Positions 33,077 through 45,944 of a stretch of DNA of 64,000 nucleotides are shown here, one piece after another (position 1 is the stretch's first letter; the number at the start of each line of letters is the position of its first letter). This DNA comes from Himantopus leucocephalus (taxonomy: Eukaryota; Chordata; Aves; Charadriiformes; Recurvirostridae), in the NCBI GenBank assembly GCA_003993805.1, contig RSEF01000001.1, forward strand, positions 74,476,695-74,540,694, read 5' to 3'. The position numbers and the translations under genes were made by a program. The notes under the pieces were generated by a model. It was not told where the DNA came from and did not search any database. It saw only the letters and a program-made list of their open reading frames with translations.

Positions 33077-36000
33077 CTCTTTCCTTTCGTGTGTCTGTCT
33101 CATTTCCTGAAGCTGACATATTTTAAATGGCATCCATTATGCCCTTCCCTAGCAGGAGTGCCAAATACTTATGTTTTCTTGGAGGACCAGATCCCTGAGG
33201 AAATAGTTGGTTTACAAAGGCTTCAAGTTTAATGCCTTTCAAGGAAAGGAGGAGAGACTACTTAATTATTTGCTGGACACATCAATCAGCTTTGGCTTTG
33301 AATCAGAGTGTTCTTGAATTCTACATTCAACCCTGATTTCTCCTCCAACCCATAGACAACAAGTCTAGCATGAAGTTAGTCCTTAGACAGCCTGTCCATA
33401 TGGTCTTGTTCCCAAGACTTGCTCGCTTCCAGGGCATCAAAAGAAGATCCCTTCCACCTTGAAAGACTTCAGCTCCATTTACGGCTGCTACAGAGGAGGG
33501 ATGATAGAAAGTACAAAGTTGCTACTTTTGTTAAAATAGTGGCTTCCCATTGCATGTGAGCTGCCTTCTATTTCTAGACTCCTCTGCTCTGGAGCACTGG
33601 GGTTTTCCCTTCACAAAAGACATAGATATTTCACCCAAATTTCGTATTATCTTTCTACATCTTTTCTTCCAATCATCTTGAATGAAGTGATACAGGTGTT
33701 GTGCAGGTAGAAAAAGACTACCTCTTTGAAGGGCTCTACAAATGGCTGAACCTTCTCCAGTTCTGTTCTTGATGCTTTGGGTAGTGAGATTGCTGCTTCA
33801 GCCGTCAGTCTTTAAAAACCTTTATATCTCTTCCTGTACACGAGCAAGCCCAAGAGGTGGATCAGAGAATATTATTCTGTGCGTGTGTCAGCTTATCCCT
33901 ACCTGAGTTGATGACCTTATTAACTGGTAAATTCAATTTTTTTGTGTCCTGGACTTGGGGGATTCCTGTATCCTCTATCATGTCTGTTAAGAATACCAAT
34001 GGATCTGTTGTGGCAAGTGGTCAGTGGACTCTAGTTACAGCAAAGTCTGTGCAGAAAGCTTCCTTTTGCTTGCTCCCTTCATAGTGCTCTGACCTGTTCT
34101 GCACATATTCATTAAATTGTGTCCTTTATCAGACAATGCTGAAACTGGCTTTTTTCCTGTGGAATATTCCTGCTTCCTTAATGGCCTTGAGTGGATTAGT
34201 GTGTTTAAATCTTGACCCTGAAGCAAAGGTTATTTTTTCACATCTGTTCTTGAATTATTTTGTTGCAGTGGTGAAATTAAAGGGAGTTCACTAGGTTTAC
34301 AGGTTATACCAGTATGGATCATATGTGATGCAGAGGGGGAACCATCTCTTCTAGCATTATGCTGTGTAGGATTGTAAAACATACGAAGGTCTTCAGACCT
34401 GTTTAGACTTACTTTCAGTTGGATCAGCTCAAAGCACTCCTGGATCTTTCCCCTGCTCAGAAAGCTCCTCATAAGTAAGCCCAAGCTGAAGGCTTGCTCT
34501 CATGAAGCAGTTTTAGATGTGGCGGAAATTGCTTTGCAGCCTATTGCATGGAGGAGCCAACCTTGTCTCCTACTTTAGCCTTTTAAATGTTGGGCAGACA
34601 TCGCAGTGTATCATCTTTTGATGATCTTTGTACGCAGGCTACCAGTTACAACTCAGCCACTTGCTCAGTTTGTGTTCTCTCATTGGCATGTTTTGAGTGT
34701 TCATTGAGAAGCATATGACTCATTTTGCCTCAATCTCTGTCCCCCTTCAGTTGTCACTTTTGTTTAGTCATGTGTCTGGCTGAAATGCCTTTGTCTTGGA
34801 TTCCTGTCTGCTGGATACTGAGAGTCATGTATATAACATCCCACTTCTTCCTCGCCTTCCCTTTAAATGGACTCCATCTATCAATCTACAGAAGTACCAT
34901 ACAGTCAGAATCTCACTGTACATCCTGTAAAAGGATACTACTTTTTACTGGTGTCAAAGAAACAGGCAATTTGACCTCCTGCCAGGTCAGGTCATACTAC
35001 TGGGACTTTTGGTCTGCTAAAGATGCTTGTCTTACATAAATGTGCTCAAGGCAAAAGGAGTTTGGAAAACATGCCATGGGTTTCTCTCTGTCCTAGGGCA
35101 TCAATTACAGGTGATGATTTAAGATGACTAAAACAGTTTTAGTAAATAAAGAGGATTCAAATTTCCCCTCTTATAACACTTGGAGGTTCACTAGTTTCTG
35201 ATATATATCTATAATTGGAAGTAGTGGTTGGCAATCTGCTTGCAAGGAAACACTGGCTATCCTAGTTGTATGATAAGACATTTTAAGTGATACATCACAA
35301 CTGAGGTGGGGTGCTTTTTTTTTTTTTTCTTTTCCATTTGGCATCTAGGGAGGACCTGAAATCAGCCTCCTTGGGATCCCGGAGAATAATGTTGATTCTT
35401 CTGTTCCACAGCAAGTCTATTCCCAGGATTGTCTGGAGTTTCTCTGTTCTGTGGCTCTAACCAGCCTATGTGTCTATCTTCTGCAGGCCCCTAGGGTGTT
35501 GCAGAAGCTAGTGCGGGTTGTGTCTGATGCGATTTCAGCTGTATTGGCATTGGCATGACTGGGGTACTCCTGGATTTCGAACCTTCATCTTCTCATGCAG
35601 ATGTCTTGACTATTGCTTTTATGGACAACTTTCCTTTTCAACAACTTGAAATGCAGGAAGGTGGAACATCTACATCTCATAGTGTGTTTACTCAACATTA
35701 TAGTAGGATTGTCTCAAAATTCCAGAGAGGCAGCTTCTTTCTTCTTTATGAATGATAGGAAACCATACATATGTTAGTGGTAACGTGAAACAGTAAGGTT
35801 TTCTGTGGGTTTCTGGGCAGGCCTGTTATTCGGAAGATCCTTCTCTTTATGATTGTAAAACTGATCTCAAGAACATTGGCCTGTTAGCTTCATCCAAGTG
35901 CTTTTAGCAGTCATTTTAGGACTTCAGTTTTCTTTCATTCTTGTGTAAAGATGTTCTTTCACAGTCTTTCTGACCAGCTGTCAGGAAATGTCAGTGTCTA

Positions 36001-39000
36001 TTTAGGTAGGTTCTTCAGTGCTCTGTTGCATGCTGGAGAACCTTCATTATTATCACTGCTCGTTGGAAGATGTTTCTTCCAGCTCTCAGTCTAGTCCATG
36101 CATGTTCTGTAAGAGTACGTAGTTGTCATTTGGATGCTCAGAGCAGTGTGCTTAGGGCTGAATACTACTTAAATTCATATATAAAATCATGTTCTGTTTA
36201 CCAATTGGTTACAGCCTTTAAGTGAGAAATGATCTGTAATTAAGCTACCTCTAAGACACACTTCAAAAATGCTTTGTTAAAAGTTAAATAAATGTTGTGA
36301 ATAAATATGATATAACACCATTATAAATGGCTTATGAAAGAGTAAGGCACAGAATTAGAAGAGAAGCCTTCTTAATCTGTTTATGCTAACACTGAATCTC
36401 AAAGCTCTTCCACCCCACATCTCCTTCACCAAGACATCCAGCTGGTATGTTGAAGACCTACCTCTTGGTGAGATGTGCTTCATCGTGTCGTTTGTCTCTG
36501 CATACCTGATGCCTCAGTTTGCATGCACTAAGCAGAAATTCATCTTGGTATAGCATTAGTTTTTATAATTGATTGCTTTTTTGAAGTTTTGTGTGCTGTC
36601 TGACAGATTGAAATTTTCCCTTTGCTGATTCTTTCTTTCAGAAATTTATTTAGAACTTCTAAAGAAGTTCTGCTGCTCTAACTAAAATAAGCACCATTCA
36701 TTTTCTTGAGGATGTAAGTGTTGCTTTTTAGACCAGATGTTGTCTCTTCTTCTGGATTGGTTGAAGAACTGATTGACTCAGTAAGAGATACTCCTCCCTA
36801 CGTGTATTTTGGTGATTTAGCACCTGGTAAGTGTCTCCATGCCCTGAAATGCAAATGTATTTGATACAAATATCTAAATAGTGCTAACTGAATGCAGCTG
36901 ATTACTGACTCTTGATTACCATCCAGATGGAATTCAGCTATGAAATAACAGTAGTCTTGGAGTAAATAAATAATCTTTGATACTTTTCTTCTAAAGAAGT
37001 CGTTGTCTTGGGCTGTTCATTCGTGGATACAAGTCAGTGACGTAAACCCACAACAGATCATGAAACAAGTATTAACAGTAGACTAACCATTTGAGGTTAT
37101 GGTATTCCTCTCTTTATCTGTCCACAGGAGTGGATATCTTAATAGCTATTGTCCCAGCGGGCAGGACTGTAGAAATTCAGGCACTTGACAATTGATCGTC
37201 TTTTCCCCACTGCTGTGTTCCTTCAGTATGCAGTTGAACCTTGTGCATATCTGAAGCCTGTAGCTCATGTGGTTTGAGTTGCATTTTTTGTGGTGGATTA
37301 TCCTTTACCTGTTTTCAAAATATCCCATTCATCCTTACCAAAGACAGCATTACACAAGTTACCTTCTAATGATCTTCATCATCTTATTTATATATAACTT
37401 GGCCTTTTTGAAAACATGCCTTTTTTCGATGGTTGTTTCCCTGGTGCGAAGATTGTGGGTTTGACAGCTTCTCCTCAGAGTCTGTTCTTCTGGGTCACTA
37501 TTTTAGGACATGTTGTAACAGAGCAGAGGGGAAAATTTCTAGTTTGGGGACAAACTTTCTCTGTAGCATTTCAGAGAAATTATCCTTTGGAAGACCCACA
37601 GAGCTGCAAGCGGATTTCCGTTCATACATTTGTTAAACATGAATTGAAGTGTCCAGCCAACAGAAAAGCTTTTAACTGTCCACGGTCTTTGGGTTCTCTG
37701 ATGATCCATTCAATAGGTAGGTACTGCATGCAGTCACTTGTAGTGTGATGATATATATGGAAAGTCACTTAAAGAAAACAGGAACGTTATGAATGGAGAT
37801 TATTTGAGATGTTCAGTCTGTATTTATGTTCTCCTCCTCCACGTCTTGCCTACCTCTATGCAGCCCTTATTTTACTTTTACAGTATAGGATATCCATGCA
37901 GTTAGTGGGAAGGTGGTGGCTGGGAGGAGCGTGGAGGTCCTTCATAAAACTCATGGTGGAAAGGGAGGGATTGGGTGTGTACTTACGAGGTTCTGTTAGG
38001 GTTATCAGTCTGTGCCTTGAGTGCTTTAGACAGTGCTTTAGTGCAAAAAATTGCTAATAGCTATTAGTCATCTCTTAAACTTTACATGCAGAGCTGTATT
38101 GGCAAGGACCATAAGAAAGTTCCCACTAGTAAAAGGTGTAGTTTTTAAATACAAATTTTAGTATGGATACAGTTTTCTTGGCAAGGAGTGGCAGGGTATT
38201 TTAGCCCTTACCTCTTCCCTGACAAAACAGTATCAGGTAGAGGAATCTTGAATTCATTGTGTCTTTATACTTATCAGACACTCAACTGGGGGTTCAGCTT
38301 TGGGAATTATGATGTTTCTTCTCTTAAACTGTCTATAAGCAGTTTTCTTGGATCATTCTTCTGTGAATAGATGGTAACGTGACCTGGCTGTCTCTGTTCT
38401 TACTGACCACATTGTGTAGTTACTAGACTCATTGCAAGTAAAAGAGGGGTTACTGAAATCTCCCACACAAAGAGTAGTAGGGACTCGGGCTGAGGAGATT
38501 TCTTCAGGGAAGCTTCTACACCAGCCAGAATTAGGAAATCCAGTGTGAGGCTAATGTTTCTTGTTGATTTTCCAGTATAATCGAGCTTCTTGAAGAGAGA
38601 TGTAAGTTTGTTCGAAATGCTGTTCTCTGCTTTCTGGACCTACGTAGGAACTTCTTTCAGTACTTCCCGTACGAGTCCTTCTGTTCTTTAATGAGCTTTA
38701 TCTATGGTTTCTAGAGTTGATTTTGATACTAAAATCAAGAAACTGGCTTCTAAACCTTTGGCTTTTTCTGTACTCTCTTGTTCTTTTGAGTTATAGCCAG
38801 TCTTGCCACTGAGGAGTACTACTTATACGTGGTCAGTGTGCTTATGTTACAAATACTTCTAAAATAAATGATAAAGCTAAAGCATATGCATGTAGGACTT
38901 TGTTTCTTAAGGTTTGGTAGGTAAACAGGGACTGAGAGGATATTGTAGTACCTTTTCTCATGTAAGACGGCTGCTTCTGGAGTTTCACATTTTTGCCAAA

Positions 39001-42000
39001 AACATCTTTTAAATTTTTAATTTTTTTAACTTTTTTTTTTACTAAATCATTCTTTGCCAATGTATTTTTTTCTACACTGATTTATAGAAAATTGCTTTAT
39101 TTTTAAGCTATTTCTAGTTTTATTATTTGTATCTTTGGAAAGGAAAAGCTTTCTTCATAAAGTTTAGTCTTGTCTTCTGAACTCTGGTATGGAAGTGAAT
39201 AATTGGATTCAGTGCATCAATGGAGTAATTGATTCAGCTTTGGGTTCATTACTCAGCTGTTACCTATTTATTTTACATAACTAAATCAACAATTTGTTGG
39301 TTGTGAAGGACTCAAGGTTCTTGTGTTACTTTTTCTTAAGAAATAAAAGGAATTTTTCTGTCAGACTAATCTGGGGTAATTGTATTTTTTTCTCCTAAAA
39401 TCACTTACCAAGAATATTTACTTTTTCATTTAAGACACTGTAGCAGCATAATTGTTTATTTTTAGTGACTTATTTTTCATTATGTATTCCTATCATTGAA
39501 AATGTCTTTAGAGCAGACAAACCAATAAAAAGTTGAAACTCCTTGAAACTTTTTGTTTAAAACCTTAAATGCAGTTGGTTAAGACAAGCGTTTATCTTTT
39601 GAACTATGGTCCCTAATACAGAATTTGCTATGAGGAAGGAGAGAAATAAGAGAATCCACAAACATCTTAGTCTTTTTTTGAGGTTTGAATCACATTTTTC
39701 ATTTATTTTAGTAGTATTAGTATGTAGCCAAAGCTTTTGCTTGAGGTGAATAAATACAGTTGCTTTTATGTAATAAAGGCGAGATACAGGGCATCATCTT
39801 TATTACCCGGCTGTGGATGTTGGATGTGTGAAACTGAGAGGGTAAGCAAGGCTGCTGAAGAAGTGGTGCGCACAGAAGCCTGCATCACGGGAAATCTTGG
39901 CCTGAGTGAAGTTGCTGGTGAGTCACTGCCAGTCCTAGCAGTTGAAAAGCACAGGAAGGTTATTGTATCATGCCACTGCCTGGTGTCAACAGTGAGTCAT
40001 GGATACTTCTGCTGCAAGGAGAATGATGCAAATAGATTTTGAGGGTTAAATTTTTCCTCAAAATAAATTATCAAATGTTCCAGTAAGGCTACCAGACTGT
40101 CTTCTGGGAAAATTAAGGTGTGTTTAGTGTCTAGGTGCCATTATACCTAAGTGTTACTTCATTATTATATCAGTAATACACAGATTTGTTTCAAGGAAAT
40201 TTTTTATTTTTTGGAAGAGAACTCAGAAGGAAACCTTAGCAACAACCTTGAAGTATTGTATTTACTTTAAAATAGATCTAGAGATTGTAATAAAGTTGTA
40301 TTACTCATGTCTGTGTTACTGTAGTACAACTTTTTTGGGGTACAATAAAGTATTCTGATGATCTGAATATCAGATACAATGACAATATTTTCCCCTTTTT
40401 TGAGGGGAAAAAACATTTCCAAGGAGAAGCTGATTACCACAGCAAGGCTTGTAGAGAAATAAAACGTCTTGCTAGATTATATGATGTAACCAAGAGAAGA
40501 GCAAACAAACTTTTGGACTCAAACCTTCTTTTTTTATGGGAGGAAAAGGGACAGAAGCAGCAACTTTCAAGTTGAGAACAAATTGAGAAATTTTGCGCTG
40601 GGTAATGCTACTTGGTTTCAGCAGAAAAAAATTTGGCTGGTAGCTGTAGATAAGGAGGGGGGGATATTATGGAGGGAGTTCATTACAGTAACTAACTCCT
40701 GTGAGAGAATTGTCTGTGGGATAGTGAGGAGACAGCTGTGGGCATGACATGGGAAAAACATAATATTCAGTAAACCAATACTGAATTCTAAAAATAGAAT
40801 AAATTCTAGATAAAATAGTGGTTTTAAAGTACACAATCAAGATTTATTCACTGTATTTGTTATTCGCTTCTATGTAGTTTCAAAGATGTAATACAAATAC
40901 AGCAAAGCCTAAAGAAGGACTAGTATGCTGAAGGCTGTTTTTTGTTTATCAGCTGGTAGAGTTATCACCTCTCCATATAAATCTTGTGCTCAGATCTTTA
41001 GACCATGAGAACGGTAATGCTTTCGTGAAAGCCTTTATTCATTCATTATTTATTGCTCTCAGTCTTTTTCTGTTTTAACAGTTTGATTCACTATTTATAT
41101 TGTGGCTGTGTTTAAGGGTTGGTGGTGTATTATTCCAGTTGTTAACACCAGCACATACAACATCAAAGTGACAATTGCTGCCTCAAGGATTGATAATCTA
41201 GGTTCCAGGAAAGCAATGGTGGGAAAGTGATATGATCATGATTTTTGAATAAAAGAAATGTGATTGCATCATTTACTTAGCTGTTCTCCAGAGCTTTTTA
41301 GAAATTATTTTATTTTAATTTTGACTAAGGAAAGGTTACATTTGTATGGTTTTAGTCCCCTATTATATATATTCCATTCTTCTGACAGTAGCTGCAGTTC
41401 ACGTTTATAAATTACTCTTCACTGGCTCAAGTAATGATTTAATTTTTTAAACTTTTTTTCACCTATTCTGCATAAAATACCATTTGAAGGCATTTAATAA
41501 CTGGGTCTTTTTTCAACTGCTATGACTGAAATGAAAACAGTTAAACTGTCAATGATTTTTTTTTTCCTTGAATTATTCATGGTAGGTTAATCAAGAGGAG
41601 CTGTTCAGTCTTTTCCTTGTAAAACTAATCAAATAATGCAGTTTTATTTTTAGAGTAGTATATCATGTTACCAGTATCGTTTTACATTTATTGAATGTTG
41701 TATATCAGGATTTTTAATGAGGTTTTTCTCAGAAAACAAAATCAGAATAAAAAAATGAACAATTTACTAACTGTGACCAAAAAAACCCAACCCCAAAACC
41801 ATGACCGCAGTGGAATGCTGAACTTCAAAAGTGGCTTTTATTTTGTGATCTAGGGATGCAGACGAGTTAAAAAGAACGATATGACTAAGGTAGGTAATCT
41901 ATGAAATGTAAAGTGCAGACATAAAAGGTGATCTTTCGTGAAAATTGGATAAATTGAAATAAATGTTAGAAAAAGATAAAATTGTAGAAATCTTTTGTGC

Positions 42001-45000
42001 GCATAGCTAGAAACAGAGAGGCAGATTTGGGGGCATGATGGATTTCTGCTTTCCATTTGTTGGACTAGTGTTGTAGATCAAGAAATCGGGTCACTTCATT
42101 TTGATCCTGAGTTTGTAAAGTGTCTGCTGACAATCTCCATAACAAAAGTATGTCAAAGGAGTGTTACCAACAGACTGTTTTAATGATGAGTAAAACATAT
42201 GTTAATGTTAGGTGAAATCTAAAAGGAATGCAAGAATTAGGAAATCGGGATTGTGGGGTGGTTTCTTAGTAATATGTTCAAGGTTTCTGTGTTGATTAGG
42301 TGTACAAGTCTTCTGTCTAGTAAAGCTCATTTAGGCATCTGTTTGAGTGAAAAAAAGCTGGACTCTGCTGCATTTAACTTTTATTTAACTTTTGGTCTCT
42401 TTCCTGACTAATGAGTACTGTCTGCAAGTGCTACAACAAAGGGGTGTGGGGAGAGGGGGGACATATGGGATTATTTTTCAGGGAAAGCACAGCAAGTTGT
42501 TTTGAATTGTGCCTTAAACTTTGTGTTTAGATAAGTATTGCCGTTGGCCCTTCAGCATTGCGCTGAAATGGATTAGAATGAGGGCATCCCAGAACATACC
42601 CAACAGATGAGGAGAATTTGGGTCTTCAGAAGCCACCTTGTTCTGTTTCCCTGAAATAAAACACATAAAACTAGATAAATGAGCTTTTCCAGATTTTCAA
42701 TGCTACAATCCACCTTTCAATTTTTTTTTAGTTCTGAACTAGCAGACTCTTATAAAACATGTAGCTCTAAATTAATAGCTGTGTTCAGACACTTGTGCCA
42801 TGCTTAAGCTCTTGCTAGAGTTGATGGATCGATGCCTCAAACTCACAAGAGGGAATTCCATTCTCCTTTCTGTCTTGACAGTTGTTCATACAGTTATATC
42901 AACAGATTAAGATGCTTCCCTGAATAATTTTTAAATGCAGATTACGTGGTTACAAGGTGATGTGCATAAATGCACTTGAACCAGAACCAAAAGACTATTG
43001 TACAGCAGTTCTGTTAATTTTATCTCTACTTTTGCAGATCTTGAACAGTTACGTATTCTCAGTCTGTTATATAAAGAAGAAAGGGAGTTCAGTCATTGCT
43101 CTGTAAGAAGCCTAACAGCATGACATACTGCTTGAATGACCATGTAGTAATGATTCATGAGTAAGTAGTTCCTGAAAAGATTTATTAAGAGCCAGTATTC
43201 TTTCAGTAGGAGATTTACCCTAAATGATTTTACCAACACAGTCTATACATACATTTTGATCCATGGGCAATGCAAGACTATTCTCTGTTAGATAGTTTTA
43301 TGTTTATTACAGTGAATTCAGATCTCTTTTATGTTCTTCTGGCTAGTCCCTTGATTCCTAGAGTGATGTGCAAGGTTAGACAGGATAGTATTAAAGCTTT
43401 TAAATGACAAAAGTTGTTGTAGCTGTCGGTCCTGTTGCAGATACCCATTTTAGCTTGTCTGATTCACATTCTAATCAGATGAATTTCTGATGTATACTAA
43501 GAACCCAACTTACTGCACTGACGGCTTGAGTGTTGGATGACCGAGCACTGCTGCCAGGGGGAGTTGTCTCTTTGAAAATTTTCGTAGGTAGCAGAAAAAT
43601 GTCTATGGGGAAGAACCACTTTTGTGAATGGAAAAACTTTTCTGGTTTAGGTATTTTCGTCACATTCTAGGATCCAGTAAAGATTTGCATAATGAAAATC
43701 CTTGACTTCGTACTTCCAAATCAGCATGTGAGCCTAGCACCTATCACTATCATGGCACATCTAGGAGAAATTTGAACACCTCCTATTCAGTTAGGTTGTG
43801 CTAGGCCTCCTCATTTCCAGAGCTATCCAAGTTTCTCTTCATGCTTTCCCGTCACTTATCTCTTGAACTCCCTCAAGGGGGTATTGTGTTGCCTCCTGAA
43901 GGTCACAGAAAGCTCCTTTAGAACTTGGTGTAATGTGCTGTGTTCGACTTTGCTCTTAAAGGTGCTGCTGTCATTTCAGCATGAGGGTAAGTGCCAGAAC
44001 ATTTTGATCAGAGGTTTTTTATATGTTCTTTCACAGGACAATGATTACTGCAGCCACACTCTAAATTTATCCTGAAATTCCAGTAACGCATTTGATCTGC
44101 CTGTCTTCCCAAAAGTACGCTCAGCATAAGAGACTTGATGTATCCAGAAAAAAACATTTTCAAGTATGTTCCTTTGTGAGCGTAGCCAATATTTCATGGC
44201 AGAGAGCTGAGACGATAACATGTATCGTGTCAAAAAGCCACAGGTTTGAAAAGGCTTATTGCAGTCTCACTGATGGTTGCTGCTATTGTAAATTTTGTTA
44301 AAAATGGTTTTCTATTTTCGTCCTCCTTAAGTTTCCAGGAAAATGAGAAAAGTTATCAAGATGGAAGGGGATGCATATCTTCCATTTGGCAAGAACTTGA
44401 CTTGCTTGTGAGAACTTCAAGCCCTAATCTTGCAAGATAGACTTAAAATGATTGCTGACGTGGCTGACTGCTGTGCATTGAAAACTCTGAAAAAGCCTTC
44501 TTCTAACTTCAGGAAGGAACAATGAATGAGGGTGGGGTTTTTTTCTGTCTATAGCAGTGCACAAATTATTGTCATCTACAGTGGCTGATGATGGTAACCA
44601 GCAGTACCCAGGTACTGCTGTAGTTTCAGCTATCATTTTAAGCCTTTTGAATTTTGGGCCAATTGAGTGCGAAAGCCTGTAGTTGTTCCTTATTGTGGCT
44701 TAAAACAAGAAAACCACGTGCAAATGCTTTTGCAGGAAACTTGTTTTATTTTCCCTGAAGAACTGATCATATGCCAAATGTGAGAAGAAGTAATGCTTAC
44801 AATTATGTATGGGATAGAAAGCAGTTAGGAAGTCATATTGGAGAGACTATGAAAAAATGAGGCAAGAATGAATGTATTACCATGACATAGCAAAATTGGT
44901 CCCATCTGCTTGTGAAACAGTGGGATGAGGTGTTGGGCATACAGGGCCTCCGCATTCTGCAGTCATCTCACTAAGATGACTTTTTCCTTGCAAGGTTACC

Positions 45001-45915
45001 ATCTAATTAGCACAAGAAAAATTATAAGCAGGCTGGCAAAGCCTCATTCTACACATGATCTGTGCAGCTGAAGGCAGCAGCTAGTTTTTGCTGTTGGTTA
45101 TCTCTCTATCTTGGTTGAACATTGTGCAAAGACTCCATTGGCAAGAACTTTCCAGGTGTCACAGTACAGCCATATGTTGTTTATAAGATCCTGAATGTCA
45201 TGTGTTCTATTATTTGACAGAATCAAGTCCTTCGTGCAGTCTTCTCACATTTATAGACGTATTTGGTCATCTGATGCTTTTCTTGCTCAAGAAAATGTCT
45301 TAAAAAAGCCAACAAACAAAACACCAGTAAATTTCAGTTTTTTCAGATTGCTGATGAGCCACTGTCCAGGTTTTATAGTTCAGTCTGATGGGGCTAGCAA
45401 ATAATTAATTTCTGCAGCTGAGCAGCCAAAGATTGATATCTTATCTGGGCAGTAACTCAATTTCTGGACGTACAAGTTTGGAAAGAACACTTACTGCTGT
45501 GGTCATAATCCGCAGTCTGAGCATCGGGTAGCTCATGAGATCTTCCACTGTTGCTTGCAGGTGAAGGCTGCCACTATGATGCATTCCAGATTGACAGGAA
45601 CAAAATATTGTATTGCAAGCAGAAGTGAAAAGCTTACTGTTTTATATTAAAACTAATTCTTTGAAATATTACCAATTTGTGTGTCATGGCCTACCTTGTA
45701 ATTGTTTCTTAAGTCCTCAGCAGTCACAATCTTGAAGTATTCAAAAAGCTTTAAAGATCATACCTTACATGAGAGGTATGGGGTTTATGCATACAGATGC
45801 AGTTATTCAAAATATTTCAGTCAAAATGTTCTTGTGGGACCCATGCACGTGTGCATTGAGATTTATACTGTAATCTCTCCAAACCAACTAGTATAGAAAA
45901 AGGTTTACATTGGTA

Positions 45916-45944
45916 GGGGTGAGGGGTGTGTGGCAAGGGGAGGG
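45916..45944 (+). repeat. G-rich tract with four G runs (possible G-quadruplex)
   Basis: Four runs of 4, 4, 4 and 3 G are separated by loops of 3, 10 and 1 nt. One loop is longer than in the strict quadruplex definition. The tract is on the sense strand of the ERC1 intron. The structure is inferred from the pattern only. Confidence 0.45.

Noticed and set aside
33200..38500. Pyrimidine-rich plus-strand block considered as an old antisense retroelement or pseudogene
   Set aside because: No conserved motif or frame could be recognised. T excess is expected on the sense strand of long introns. A profile-based repeat search would decide.
39737..40042. 101-codon plus-strand frame with many Cys
   Set aside because: There is no recognisable domain, splice context or similarity. 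It fits a chance open frame.
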